NCBI GenBank assembly: GCA_963778465.1 | Contig: CAVZUK010000002.1 | Span: 806,001 to 870,000, forward strand | Direction of reading: 5' to 3' | Origin: CAVZBW01 sp963778465 | GTDB taxonomy: Bacteria; Actinomycetota; Acidimicrobiia; Acidimicrobiales; RAAP-2 | DNA: 64,000 nt | Shown: one piece after another, positions 35,653 to 45,438 of the stretch | Layout: each line of letters starts with the position of its first letter | Numbering within the stretch: position 1 is the stretch's first letter | Notes under the pieces: generated by a model | What the model was told of the DNA's origin: nothing | The model's input: only the letters and a program-made list of their open reading frames with translations | Database searches by the model: none | Position numbers and translations under genes: made by a program

Positions 35653-36958
35653 GATCACAGGGCCTCGGTTCGTATTCTGTCCGACAGTGTCATGCTCTCC
35701 GAGTTCGGGGGGGCGTGGCTCATATTCTGTCTGCCCGCTTCGGTGTGGCTTCCCTGGCTTGTGCCCGCCCCCTGGACGCGCCGGACCGGCCGGCGTGGCT
35801 TGATAGAAGCCTGGCGATGTAAGACGCCTCGACTGTGGTGTGCCCACCGACCGGTCCGTGACCCACTCGCTGGTGAAACGAGGGAGTACGGACCATGGTG
35901 ATGGTTGGGATCGACGCGCGACAAGCGCACGCACACGGCGGTGGCCGCGGACGAGGTGGGGCGAGAGCTCGGGAGGGTGACCGTGCCGGCGACCTCGGAG
36001 GGTGCCTGGGAGCTGGTGACCTGGGTGGCTCGCTTCAGGGCATCGCATCGCTTCGCGGTGGAGGACTGTCGGCATTTGTCGCGCCGGCTCGAGGCGGATC
36101 TGCTCATGGCTGGCGAGATGGTCATCCGGGTGCCTCCGAAGCTGATGGCCGGAGCTCGAGACTCGGCTCGCACCTACGGCAAGTCGGATCCCATCGATGC
36201 CCTGGCGGTAGCCCGGGCGGCGCTGTTCCATCCAAACCTGCCCATGGCTCGTCTCGATGGTCCGAGTCGGGAGATCCGCCTGCTGGTCGACCACCGAGAA
36301 GACCTGGTGAACGAGCGAACCCGCGTCATCAGCCGGCTGCGCTGGCATCTCCACGAGCTCGATCCCGACCTTGATGTCCCGCCTCGGAGCTTGGATCGCT
36401 ACGTGGTCTTGGACCGTGTGGCGGTGGCTCTCGGTTCACGTTGCGGCCTGCTCGTCGAGCTCGCCCTGGAGCTGGTGGCCCGGATCCGTCAACTGAGCGG
36501 GCGGATCAGAGATCTGCTCCGCGAGATCACCGGACGGATCAAGGAACTGACGCCAACCCTTCTCACGGTGCCGGGCTGTGGGCCCCTCGGTGCGGCCAAG
36601 ATCGTGGGCGAGACCGCCGATGTCCGCCGCTTCTCCTCCAAGCACGCCTTCGCGGCGCACAACGGCACCGCTCCCTTGCCGGTGTGGTCGGGGAATCGGG
36701 AGCGTCACCGTCTCAGTCGGATGGGGAACCGCCAGTTAAACGTCGTCATCCACCGCATCGCCATCACTCAGATGCGCATGGATCCTCAAGCTCAGGCGTT
36801 CCTCGCCCGACGGCGGGCCAACGGCAACACGAAGACCCAGGCCCTCCGAGCCCTGAAGCGCCAGCTTTCCAACGTCGTCTACCGAGCTCTCCTCGCAGAC
36901 GCTGAACCTGCCGCCGCGAACACATGGGGGGCCGCTCCTTGACATAGAAGCAAGCTAG
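35653..36958 (+). mobile_element. IS110-family element, copy 1
   Basis: About 1.3 kb nearly identical to 55684-56975. Boundaries are set by where the two copies diverge: GGTTCGTAT on the left and TAGAAGCAAGC on the right. No inverted repeats, as usual for IS110. The left non-coding part (about 240 bp) is where IS110 elements encode their bridge RNA. This copy's transposase has a frameshift. Confidence 0.85.
35895..36942 (+). pseudogene. IS110 transposase copy 1, N-terminal frameshift
   Basis: Compared with the copy at 55912, one extra G near 35918 (GACGCGCGACAAG against GACGCGCACAAG) shifts the frame after residue 8, in the DAHK segment carrying the first catalytic Asp. The remainder is intact: GKSDPIDALAVARAA with two Asp, and LLTVPGCGPLGAAKIVGE, the C-terminal Transposase_20 hallmark. 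A near start at 35905 gives a long product lacking the proper N-terminus. It could be an inactive copy or a sequencing error. Confidence 0.85.
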
Positions 36959-37044
36959 GGAACCACAACCCTGCCTGAGCTGGGAATCCGGCCTAGAGCA
37001 CGATCAGAACGAACCGCCGAGTTCGGTCAGGTCCGGGGGTTTTC

Positions 37045-37566
37045 TCACCACCCGACGGCACCGTCCACCAGCTCCCTCAACAGGTCGGCGTGACCGTTGT
37101 GACGGGCATACTCCTCGATCATGTGGTTGTAGATCCACCGCAGCGAGCAGGGCTTGCCATCACGCCTTCCCGCATCCTCGAGGGCGTATGAAGCCGCCGC
37201 TCGCCGACTGGCCTCGCACTCGGCCTGCCAGATGGCGAGATCGTCCTTCCACACGGCATGATCCAATGGCAGCAATTCCAGATCATCGCCGTCGGCTCGG
37301 CGCCAGATGGGTTCAGCGGTAACGTCCTCGAGGAGAGCGCGTTGGAACCAGCCCCGCTCCACCTCGGCCATGTGCCGGACCAGCCCGTGGAGAGAGAGCA
37401 CCGAACTGGGAACAGGCCGAGCCTTCCGTGCTCGATCGTCCAAGCCTTCGCACTTGAGCTCGAGCGTGATCCGATGGAACTCGAGCCATCCCTCCAGCAT
37501 TTGCCGCTCGTCGAGGACGTACGGTGGCTCGACTCTTCGTGCATCTTGAAGCTCTCCGACGCTCAT
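37045..37566 (-). CDS. DinB-fold (DUF664) protein
   Basis: 173 residues, start at 37566 preceded by GAGGAGGAAT. Contains PVPSSVLSLHGLVRHMAEVE, with the family's His in a long helix, then ERGWFQRALL, and the C-terminal YNHMIEEYARHNGHADLLRE carrying two further metal-type His. DUF664 proteins are four-helix metal-binding proteins related to mycothiol/bacillithiol S-transferases. One of five DinB-type genes in the window. Confidence 0.85.
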   Translation of the reverse strand: MSVGELQDARRVEPPYVLDERQMLEGWLEFHRITLELKCEGLDDRARKARPVPSSVLSLHGLVRHMAEVERGWFQRALLEDVTAEPIWRRADGDDLELLPLDHAVWKDDLAIWQAECEASRRAAASYALEDAGRRDGKPCSLRWIYNHMIEEYARHNGHADLLRELVDGAVGW

Positions 37567-38216
37567 TTCCGATTCCTCCTCTGGCGATCGAGCACCATTG
37601 TGGGTCTTTTCGCGTTCAGAGGTTCGACACTTCATCCGTACGGCCTCGGCCGACTTGCTCTGGAAATGGGGCGGTGAGACGCAATTCCGCCCGGATCACC
37701 GAGGAATCTGCCCGCCCCTGACAGCTACTGCAGGTCGATGACCTCTCCGGGGACGATGAGACCGCGGTTCGTTATCTGTGATGGGGACCCCGGTCAAGAG
37801 AGAGAATCTCTTCCGGTCGGCGGCGTGGCCGAGCAGAACGTCTCGGCCCGGAGCCGGGGGTCAAGGTGGAGCGCCCACAGCGAAGCGCGGACGAACGACC
37901 TAGACGCCGGCGAGGATCGAGACACGCTGTCCTCAAGCCTTGCTGACCGAGAAATGGGCTCACGTCATGGCATCGAGCTCCTCAGCGGGGAAGGTGCCAG
38001 AGCGAAGGCCGTACGCGGGACGCCCAGCGTTATCTCGGAGCACGGATCCGGGCACGGGTCCGGCGACATCATGGTTGATGGGGTGTTCCCACGAGACGGG
38101 GAGGTGGCGGCCGCTCGTTGTATTGAGGTCGACCCTCGAGCGGAGGGCGACACGAACTACGGAGGAGCTGGCCGCTCGATCATGATCGATGGTGGGCTGA
38201 GCGCGCACGCTTTGCT
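37567..38216. other. Region without a recognisable gene
   Basis: An open frame of 176 codons on the plus strand (37738-38268) runs into the IS110-type transposase gene and has a composition unlike its neighbours. Nothing in it matches a family I know. Probably rearranged debris next to the transposase gene. Confidence 0.4.
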
Positions 38217-39245
38217 TCAGGCAGCTTCGGCGAAGGCTTGGTCGCCCAGCTCGCGCAGGGTGTGGTGACAGCGACGGGCGAGCTGGCGGGCAACGGACAG
38301 GGCGGCACGGCCACCACCCAGGCGCTCCTTGCACTCGGTGTAGTAGCGGTGGTCGGGCGAGCTCGCCCGCGCGGCCAGCTGGGCGGACTCGAACAGAGCC
38401 CAACGCAGCACCGAGGGACCCTGACGAGTCAGATGGCCCCGGCGACGCTTGTCATCGGAGGCGTCGACGGTGATGTCGAGACCGGCGTGGCGAACGGCTT
38501 GGCGAGAGCTCGAGAAGCGGCGGGGGTCACCGAGCTCGGCCCAGATGGCGACGCCGGTCACCGGGCCGATCCCGTAATGGCGTTCGACCAAGGCCCGACA
38601 GCCCGACTGGCGTCGAGCGAAGGAGCAGAACTCCTCTCGTAGGCAGGCTAGCTCGGCCCCGGCCGCTTCGATCATCGAATAGGCCACCTCGGCAGAGTGA
38701 CGACCGGCCGGGCTCAGCTCGGCTTTCTCCAAGACGAAGAGCCGCACGTCGGTGGTCGTGAGCGCACCGTCGACGACCGGCACACCTTGATGGAAGAGCT
38801 GAGCATGCAGGCGCTGCTGCCACTCGGCACGCTGGTCCCGGAGCGCCTTGTAGAGCCGGACCTTGGCCCGGACCTCGAGCACGTGCGCCGGGGGGATCCA
38901 CGACTCGGGGATCCGACCCTCTGCGAGCAGCTCGCGGAGCAACGTCGCGTCGGTGCGGTCGGTCTTGGCCCGGCGCTTCGGGCCTCGTCGGGCCTGGGTA
39001 TCGGCCGGCTCGGCGAGGTGGGGCTCGCATCCCGCTCGCTGAAGCTCTTCGACGACGTAGCGCCAGCCGGTGCAGCCCTCCAGTGCGAACGCTGCATCGC
39101 ACATTGCGAATTGCTGCAACCACCGCCTCAGCTCTTGGCGAGAGGGATGTTCGAGGCGCCCTCGGCGCACCTCGCCCGTGTCGGTGTCGACGTAGTCAAA
39201 GGTGATCTGGGCTCGGTGGATGTCGAGCCCGCCTACGATCGTCAT
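38217..39245 (-). CDS. IS110-family transposase (second type)
   Basis: 342 residues, start with GAGGAGG 8 bp upstream. DEDD residues are recognisable: VGGLDIHRAQ, FALEGCTGW, and AKTDRTDATLLRELL. The C-terminal domain reads RHYGIGPVTGVAIWAELGDP and SSRQAVRHAGLDITV. It shares little with the 35.9/55.9-kb copies and is a different subgroup. The frame is intact. Ends of the element could not be set because IS110 lacks inverted repeats and there is only one copy here. Confidence 0.9.
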   Translation of the reverse strand: MTIVGGLDIHRAQITFDYVDTDTGEVRRGRLEHPSRQELRRWLQQFAMCDAAFALEGCTGWRYVVEELQRAGCEPHLAEPADTQARRGPKRRAKTDRTDATLLRELLAEGRIPESWIPPAHVLEVRAKVRLYKALRDQRAEWQQRLHAQLFHQGVPVVDGALTTTDVRLFVLEKAELSPAGRHSAEVAYSMIEAAGAELACLREEFCSFARRQSGCRALVERHYGIGPVTGVAIWAELGDPRRFSSSRQAVRHAGLDITVDASDDKRRRGHLTRQGPSVLRWALFESAQLAARASSPDHRYYTECKERLGGGRAALSVARQLARRCHHTLRELGDQAFAEAA

Positions 39246-39369
39246 GCGGGGGCCTCCTCATGCTCCAACAAACTTTCCGCACACCAGTTCAGCCGGTGCG
39301 CTTGAGCTGAGGGGGTCCCCATCACATGCCATGTATTCTGTCCGCCAGGGTCCACCATTCTTTGCTTAC

Positions 39370-40020
39370 TCAAACCATGGCCCAAAAAAATCTGGCCAGG
39401 GGCGTAGCCGAGCGACACCCCTTCATGCCTTCACCGACAGGGATATCCGTCCGGGTCGCCGAAGACCTGCTAGTTGAGGCCGTGCTTCCGTTCGCGGCGT
39501 CTCTCGCTGCGAGTAGCTCATCAAATGGGGGGTTGAAGTCGGCGTCGGTGACCTTGTCGTCGTCGACGTAGAGCTTCTCGAACAGAGCAAGGTTCATGAG
39601 CTGGCGCTCTTTCGGCCCCAGGCGCCGGTAGACCTCGAAGGGCTAGAAGAGTCAGGGCGCGTTCGATCAAACGTGCTCCGACGGCTAGCCGATCGGTGGT
39701 TCCTTCGAGCTGTGCTTGGATCTTGTCCCGCTCCCGCCGGATCTGGCCCAACCGCTGCTTCACCTTGGCGCTCACGACCTTGCCATCGGCAGCCAGATCG
39801 ACCAGGTTCTCCTCCTGGTGTTCGAGCTTCACGAGCTGGGTGGTGAGCTGACGGTGGAGGAATTTCGTGGCTTGCTCTTCTTCGTCCAAGAACTCGTGCA
39901 TCTCGCGCCGCAACTGGTCGGCGAGCTTCATCGGGAAGCGGAGCGTGTTGTAGAAGTCCTCGACGGCAGTCACGTCCACGGGCGTGGTGTACGGGCCCGG
40001 GTGACCTGACGAGCTGAGGT
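39370..40020 (-). pseudogene. C-terminal fragment of a large serine recombinase
   Basis: Reads DFYNTLRFPMKLADQLRREM, then the coiled-coil helix EEENLVDLAADGKV-type sequence (QEENLVDLAADGKVVSAKVK) and QIRRERDKIQAQLEGTTDRL, typical of the C-terminal part of large serine recombinases. After a frame break near 39650 the expected MNLALFEKLYVDDDKV continues to 39370. No catalytic or zinc-ribbon domain remains. It is not the same as the recombinase at 57-58.5 kb. Confidence 0.7.
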
Positions 40021-40088
40021 CCCCCACTCGCGACGACTACCGCATCAACCTTCAAGTTCCGACCAAAGAACACGAAGGAGTAGATGCG

Positions 40089-40256
40089 GTGGCAGTCGAC
40101 AACACGATGGACCCCCTGTTCTGGTTGCGCAAGCACCTCGAGTCCGACGACGGTGACCTGCTGCGAGAGATGCTGAGGGCCTTCGCCGAGACCCTGATGG
40201 CGGCCGAGGCCCAGGGTTTGTGCAACGCCGGCTACGGCGAAGTCAGGGTCGGCTGA
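40089..40256 (+). pseudogene. IS256 transposase N-terminal fragment
   Basis: 55 codons from GTG with GAAGGAG upstream: DPLFWLRKHLESDDGDLLRE and ETLMAAEAQGLCNAGYGEV, the N-terminal pattern of mutator-type transposases. It stops where the conserved Arg-rich segment should begin. A different IS256 subgroup from the full element at 20.7 kb. Confidence 0.75.
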
Positions 40257-40419
40257 ATGAGCTCACGGAAAGCCAGACCTGAGCAACCCACTGGGAGCGA
40301 CGAGGTGTCCCGCATCACGAACGGCAGCGGGTCCGCAAGCGCATCGTGTGGATGCACGTGCGTCGCCCGAGTGCAATGAGCCGACTGCGGGGATGGCTGT
40401 GAATGAACCCGACTTGGGC

Positions 40420-41025
40420 TCATCTGCCGATGGTAAGGGCGAGAAGGGTATTGACCGCAGTTTCGAACGGACGGGTACTCCGATGTACCTGGGCGAGTAG
40501 AAGTCCCCCTTGGAGCGTGGCGAGCAGAGTAGTGGCGAGGTCGTCCGGGTCGATGTCCGACGGGAGTTTCCCATCGGCATGAAGGGATCTGAGTCCATCG
40601 CCGATGGCGGCTGCCCACTGATCGAACCCTGCCGCGATGAGCGCTCGGGACTCGGGGTCACTCTCGGCGAGTTGACCAACGAGCGAGCCAAGTTGGCAGC
40701 CCCCCTTTGCTTTGGTGCGCTTCGCTGCGGTGATCACCATGTTCCGCCAGGCTTCGACCCCGTTCGCGCTGCCGAGCGCGTGCCGCTGGCGATTGACGAT
40801 GGCGTCGGCTTGGTAATCGATGACCGCCTGCACGAGTTCGTTCTTGTCGGGAAAGTAGTGGTACATCTGAGAGCCGCTGACTTCCGCTGCCACCTTGACG
40901 TCTTCCAAGGTGGTGCCCGCCACTCCGCGCTCATGGATCAGGGCGGCGGCCTCCTCCACTATTCGTGCCCGGGTGCTTTCACCCTTGGGGGTGAGCCTCG
41001 GCCGGTCACTCGTCTCGTTGACCAT
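40420..41025 (-). CDS. TetR family repressor (LmrA/YxaF-like)
   Basis: 201 residues. HTH in AAALIHERGVAGTTLEDVKV and SGSQMYHYFPDKNELVQAVI; C-terminal ligand domain with KGGCQLGSLVGQLAESDPES, a marker of the LmrA/YxaF subfamily. It is divergent from two SDR genes across a 95-bp region with inverted ACCCA/TGGGT boxes, so it probably represses both itself and the SDR genes in response to a small hydrophobic ligand. Confidence 0.9.
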   Translation of the reverse strand: MVNETSDRPRLTPKGESTRARIVEEAAALIHERGVAGTTLEDVKVAAEVSGSQMYHYFPDKNELVQAVIDYQADAIVNRQRHALGSANGVEAWRNMVITAAKRTKAKGGCQLGSLVGQLAESDPESRALIAAGFDQWAAAIGDGLRSLHADGKLPSDIDPDDLATTLLATLQGGLLLAQVHRSTRPFETAVNTLLALTIGR

Positions 41026-41120
41026 GCGCCCACGTTAGCAGAATTCTGAGTTTGACAACCCATTCTCTTGGTGTCAGAGTGGGTCACATAACCCATTTTT
41101 GAGCGAGAGGATGACAACGC
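41026..41120 (+). promoter_or_regulatory. Divergent TetR/SDR promoter with ACCCA-TGGGT boxes
   Basis: TTGACA (41052-41057) with CAGAGT at 41075-41080 (17-bp spacer) makes a promoter for the SDR gene. ACCCATT, TGGGT and ACCCATT boxes recur around it; TGGGT-CACATA-ACCCA (41080-41095) is a perfect 5-bp inverted repeat placed just after the -10, suited to repressor binding. Confidence 0.5.
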
Positions 41121-41871
41121 ATGACTGACCTAAAGGACAAGACAGCTCTGGTAACGGGCTCGACGAGCGGAATCGGCAAGGCCACGGCCATCGCCTTGGC
41201 CGCCGGCGGCGCTCACGTACTGGTAGTGGGACGCAACGAACAACGAGCCAAAGACGTGGTCGCCGAGGTCGAAGCCAGCGGAGGCAGTGCGGCGTTCCGG
41301 CTCACTACGTTGAACGATCTGAAATCGGCCCAGGACCTGGTCGAGTGGGCCACTGAGGCAGGCGACGGTCACGTCGACATCCTCATCAACAACGCTGGCG
41401 TCGCCTTGCTCGGACCAAGCATGGCAGCCACCGAAGCAGAGTTCGACGAGACCTTTGCACTGAACGTCAAGGTTCCGTTCTTCCTCGTCGCGGCCACTGG
41501 CACCAGCCATGGCCGAACGCGGATGGGGTTCGATCGTCAACGTCTCCACGATGGTCGCGAGCTTTGGACAGGCAGGCATGGCTATGTATGGCGCCAGCCG
41601 AGCGGCTCTCGAACTGTTGACTAAGGCCTGGGCCGCCGAATACGGCGCTCGTGGTGTTCGGGTCAACGCCGTTGCTCCCGGTCCGACGCGCACCCCGATG
41701 ATGGAAGGTGTCCCCGACGAGATGGTGAATCAGCTCGCAGCACTAGCACCAGCAGGTCGCGTAGCTCAGCCCGAGGAACTTGCTGCGGCGATCGTCTTCC
41801 TCGCCAGTGATGATGCCAGCTTCGTCCACGGCGTCACTCTTGCGGTCGACGGAGGCCGGGTCGCGACATAA
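41121..41871 (+). CDS. SDR family oxidoreductase, single-base frameshift
   Basis: 249 residues if one extra A near 41496 is removed. Rossmann TGSTSGIGKATAIALA, NNAG in DILINNAGVALLGPS, then after the shift MAERGWGSIVNVST, Y-x3-K in MAMYGASRAALELLTKA (Tyr-x3-Arg here rather than Lys; the usual spacing puts Arg at the Lys position), and the terminal GVTLAVDGGRV. The Arg for Lys change in the catalytic motif is unusual. First gene of the TetR-controlled pair. Confidence 0.82.
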
Positions 41872-42004
41872 CTCCAGATCCCACCCGGTGCCCACGTGCT
41901 CGTCGACCCGCGACGGGTCTATAGCAACCCGGGAGAACCGGTGGACGCAACCCGGCAAGAGCTGTCCGCCTGACTAGGCCCATAGAAAACGAGAGGAAAT
42001 ACCA

Positions 42005-42964
42005 ATGAGCACACTCCCAGGAAAGACCGTGCTGATCACGGGCGCCAACGCCGGGATCGGCAAGGACGTGGCCCGGCAACTGGCGTTACGTCCCGAGATC
42101 GCCCGCATCTACCTGGCGTGCCGGAACCAAGATCGGGCGACAGCGGCAAAGGCCGAACTCGAAGCCGTGACCCGCCGGCACATCTTTGACATCATTCTCA
42201 TGGACGTCGCCGATCTGGGTTCGGTCCGCGCCGGCCTTGCGGCCATCAACGGATCCCTCGACGCGCTAGTCATGAACGCTGGTCGAATCGGCGGCAATTC
42301 GATGGACTTGACTGCTGACGGGGTCACTAACTTGTTCGCGACGAACGTTCTTGGTCACGTCGTTCTCCTCGAAGGGCTCCTGACCGAGGACCGACTTGGC
42401 GAGGTGGCGGTCTTCGCCGGAAGTGAAGCAGCCAGGGGAGTTCCGAAGTTGCGGATGAAACGGCCATCCTTCGTCTCAACCTCCGCCGATGAACTCGCTA
42501 CCGTCATCGACGGCAGCTACTTCGCCGGCCGAAAAACTGACCCCAACCTAGCTTTCGGGCAGGTCAAGTACATCGGGGCCCTGTGGATCGCCTACCTGGC
42601 CCGCCAATACCCCGACCGCCGATTTATCACCATGAGCCCCGGGAACACCACCGGCACCCAAGCCCCCAACGACCTCAAGCTACCGCTACGTATAGCTGCC
42701 AAATACGTCATGCCCCACCTGGGTATCGCTCACAAACTTGACGTGGGCGCGAAGCGACTGGTCGACGGCGTCACCGACCCGACCCTGTCTAGCGGCGTGT
42801 TCTACGCCAGCGCGGCCAACACGCTCAAGGGTCCCTTGGTCAACCAAGCGGACATCTTCCCCGACTTGGCCAACTCAACCTTTCAGGATCACGCCAACGA
42901 GGCCATCCACCGCTTCATCACCAAACGTCGTTCTGAGCCTCGCCGATTGGAGTCCGATCGCTAA
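42005..42964 (+). CDS. SDR family protein (protochlorophyllide-reductase-like subgroup)
   Basis: 319 residues, start preceded by GAGAGGAAAT. Rossmann TGANAGIGKDVARQLA, NAG in DALVMNAGRIGG, and a long C-terminal part with RRFITMSPGNTTGTQAPNDL. The usual YxxxK is not obvious (AFGQVKYIGALWIAY has Lys but no Tyr four before), so it may belong to an atypical or extended branch. Probably co-transcribed with the previous SDR. Confidence 0.85.
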   Translation: MSTLPGKTVLITGANAGIGKDVARQLALRPEIARIYLACRNQDRATAAKAELEAVTRRHIFDIILMDVADLGSVRAGLAAINGSLDALVMNAGRIGGNSMDLTADGVTNLFATNVLGHVVLLEGLLTEDRLGEVAVFAGSEAARGVPKLRMKRPSFVSTSADELATVIDGSYFAGRKTDPNLAFGQVKYIGALWIAYLARQYPDRRFITMSPGNTTGTQAPNDLKLPLRIAAKYVMPHLGIAHKLDVGAKRLVDGVTDPTLSSGVFYASAANTLKGPLVNQADIFPDLANSTFQDHANEAIHRFITKRRSEPRRLESDR

Positions 42965-43194
42965 GCGGATCTCGCCTTCGTCATCCACAACGCCGAGCTC
43001 AGCGAGCCGAGTGTGGGTGAAGAGCCAGTTTCGTCGCTCGCATGGACTACCCGGACACTCGTATTCCGGCGATCTCGGACACCAGGATGGGTATCCCCAA
43101 GGTGCCGTTCATGGGCAGGCAACGGTCGCGAGCACGAATGTGGTCAGAACCCAGCCCCCGCTGAAATCCGAAGAACCGCATGACCCCGGTCGAC

Positions 43195-43607
43195 TTATGC
43201 AGCCTCCACCTTGACCTCCCGCACGAGTTCACCGTCGGCTCGGGTGAAGTAGTAGAGCTGCTTTCCGCTTCGGTCCGGCGCCATTCGTAGAAGCCGTCGA
43301 CGGGCACGAGGGCCCGGTGCTTGCGGAAGGCATGGCGGAACATGGGATTTGTGGTCACGGTCTCGGCCCGGGCGTCGAAGGCCTTTGACCCGATGGTCGT
43401 GTCTCTTGCCCAGGGTGGGATCAGGCCCCAGCCGAAGCGGTCCAAGAGGCAATCTCCGTGCTCATCGAGGCGGGACGCGTAGAGGCGTCTCGCAGCGGAC
43501 GTTTGAAGTTCGGCCGCCGATGTCCTCGGCCTCCGGGGCGAGCCCGGCCGCCAGGGCCCGCGCGAGCTTTGGGGGAGGGGTACAGGCAGCGACTCTTCCG
43601 CGCACAT
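43195..43607 (-). pseudogene. SRAP (HMCES/YedK-like) gene, degraded
   Basis: The core RFGWGLIPPWARDTTIGSKA, then DARAETVTTNPMFRHAFRKH and ALVPVDGFYEWRR are unmistakable SRAP segments; these proteins crosslink to abasic sites in single-stranded DNA through Cys2. An ATG-TGC at 43607 keeps Met-Cys, but the next 40 residues are in shifted frames and the 3' end stops early at 43195 after LYYFTRADGELV. At least two indels and a truncated C-terminus point to decay or poor sequence. Confidence 0.72.
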
Positions 43608-43885
43608 GATGACCGGGGTAGGGGGTATGACGGGAGGGTGGATCCTCTGGACCAGGGGGTTCGCGGTATCGTCAGTATGTGGCGTGGGAGGGACGTACCT
43701 GCTCAACCTGTGCGCCAGCCACGGTCCTCGTGGTGCCCGGCCCGGTTGATCCTCGAACGGGTCAAGGTCGCCCCGCCGTAGCTGCGACGGGAGCGCACCA
43801 GGCTCTGTGGTCTTGTCGATCGTGCTTCGACGTGATTCAAGAGCGTTCGGGCAACGGAACTTAGAGCCGAGGTATCGCTGAGCCG

Positions 43886-44485
43886 ATGGCCCTTTCAGCA
43901 GCCGCCTGGGCAGTCATCGGTACCGCTGCCGGCGGTTCCATCGGGGTCGTGGGTTCCTGGGTAACCAACCTCATGAACAACCGATCCTCCGAAAAGCTGG
44001 CCGAGGAAACCCGGAGGCACGATTTGGTGGTCGCCCAGGACGCCGCCCTCCGAACGGCGCGCGAACGGATCTATCCGAAGATCGTCGGGGGGCTCCGCAA
44101 TGCCTTCTTCCAGTTTCAGGCAGAAGTAACCCAGCTGAAGTCGGGCGACTGGAACATCGACCCTGAGAAATTCAATAGTGGCGAGGGAGCGGATGTATGG
44201 AATGAGGTGATGCTCTACGCCGGAGAGGTCGCGGCTAAGGAAACTCAGCAGTTCTTCCAACTGCGTGACGAGCTGATGGAAGCAATGTTCCGCGCATCGG
44301 TGGCCATTCACGAGTGTGCGGATGGTACGCCAAACCCTTTGCGTAGCCCCTACAATCCAGCGCCAGACGAGCGAAATGAGGCCCTCGCGAAGCTCGACAC
44401 CCTGTTCGAGGCCTTCGGGCAAACCACCGACAACCTCTTGCAAGCCCTTCGGGATGACATCACCAGTCGGCCGGGAACTGACTAG
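43886..44485 (+). CDS. Membrane-anchored helical protein, unknown function
   Basis: 199 residues. One N-terminal membrane segment (AAWAVIGTAAGGSIGVVGSW) followed by a long cytoplasmic helical region starting NNRSSEKLAEETRRHDLVVA. The gene at 49682 has the same plan (N-terminal anchor, then Gln/Arg-rich helix). No enzyme motif. ATG at 43886 with a weak upstream purine tract. Confidence 0.6.
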   Translation: MALSAAAWAVIGTAAGGSIGVVGSWVTNLMNNRSSEKLAEETRRHDLVVAQDAALRTARERIYPKIVGGLRNAFFQFQAEVTQLKSGDWNIDPEKFNSGEGADVWNEVMLYAGEVAAKETQQFFQLRDELMEAMFRASVAIHECADGTPNPLRSPYNPAPDERNEALAKLDTLFEAFGQTTDNLLQALRDDITSRPGTD

Positions 44486-44518
44486 CTCCAGGTGGGGCGA
44501 CGGTGAGAACAGCGAGCG

Positions 44519-44584
44519 ATGCTCGTCAAAGGGGCCGTCGTCCACGAGTGCGGGGACTTCAGCGGCCCAGTCTCCGTATCCTGA
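44519..44584 (+). repeat. Partial copy A of the CxxC...HEC small-protein family
   Basis: Encodes MLVKGAVVHECGDFSG, the C-terminal half of the small-protein family also seen at 47093, 49515 and 63653. The N-terminal CxxC half is missing. Confidence 0.6.
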
Positions 44585-44603
44585 CGAGGAATAGCCTCGA
44601 GCT

Positions 44604-44789
44604 GTGGCCGTCTTCCGCGGGTTCTTGCCACGGGGTGTCCGGCGAGCGGCACACCCAGTGGGCTACGCCAAGCGCCGCATGACGCCGAAGCCACCGCGTG
44701 CCGGCTACTACGCCCGCCACCCCGTGGGGACGACGAAGAGCTCGGTCACCCGGAAGGCGGTCTACGGACGGAAGCGCCGGAAGCGTTGA
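44604..44789 (+). CDS. Small very basic protein, unknown
   Basis: 61 residues from GTG: RGFLPRGVRRAAHPVGYAKR, then MTPKPPRAGYYARHPVGTTK and a tail YGRKRRKR. Net charge is strongly positive, suggesting nucleic-acid binding. No family recognised. Followed 98 bp later by a secreted protein gene. Confidence 0.45.
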   Translation: MAVFRGFLPRGVRRAAHPVGYAKRRMTPKPPRAGYYARHPVGTTKSSVTRKAVYGRKRRKR

Positions 44790-44886
44790 AGGTAGCGACA
44801 TTCTCAAAGGGGCCCGTTTGGATCCCATCACAGCCTGGTCGTAGCATTCGGCCGGGTGGGAGAGTCCCTAAAGAGGGGAGAATCAG

Positions 44887-45438
44887 ATGCGAGTCGTTGT
44901 CAAGGCTGTGCCGGCACTAGCCGTGGTAGCGGGAGCCCTGTTGTTCGGAGCCGCACCGGCCTTCGGTCAATCGACCACCGGCACCGTCAAGGTATGGGCG
45001 ATCGTCAACGCTACGGGCAATAGCGCCACGAGTCCGGTGCTGCTCACGGGAGTAATCGCCGCGAAGGGTACGGCGGTCAGCATCAATGCATCGGGCAAAA
45101 CCGACTCAAGCGGGAACTACACGCGCATTGTGCTGCCAAAAGGCAGCTTCATTGTTAATTCTACTGAGCTCAACAATGGCTTCAATAGCAACAGCGCCCC
45201 GGCCGACTACAACTCAACGACCTGTTCGGCCTCGGTCACCTTCACGGCGCCCGTTCCGATTGTGGCTGGTAGCGGCAAGGGTGCCTATGTCGGCATCACG
45301 GGCTCGATCAACTTGACTGCCCAAGCGGCCTTCATCTTGCCGAAGACGAAAAGTGGAAGCTGCAACCAGGCAAACAACGTGCAACCTGTGGGCGCGTTCG
45401 GCGCCCTCACCGGGTCGGGAACCGTCAGTTTCGGATGA
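44887..45438 (+). CDS. Secreted beta-rich protein, unknown function
   Basis: 183 residues. Signal peptide VKAVPALAVVAGALLFGAAP with likely cleavage after PAFG-Q or nearby, then a Thr/Ser/Asn-rich beta sequence (TGTVKVWAIVNATGNSATSP, ITGSINLTAQAAFILPK) and two Cys near the C-terminus plus one central. GAGAGGGGAGAATCAG precedes the ATG. No catalytic motif; exported structural or adhesion-type protein is possible. Confidence 0.7.
   Translation: MRVVVKAVPALAVVAGALLFGAAPAFGQSTTGTVKVWAIVNATGNSATSPVLLTGVIAAKGTAVSINASGKTDSSGNYTRIVLPKGSFIVNSTELNNGFNSNSAPADYNSTTCSASVTFTAPVPIVAGSGKGAYVGITGSINLTAQAAFILPKTKSGSCNQANNVQPVGAFGALTGSGTVSFG

Noticed and set aside
37738..38268. 176-codon plus-strand frame considered as a gene
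   Set aside because: Runs into the antisense of an IS110 transposase; no family pattern.
44819..44886. Leader or attenuator before the secreted protein gene
   Set aside because: No stable hairpin or short coding leader visible.
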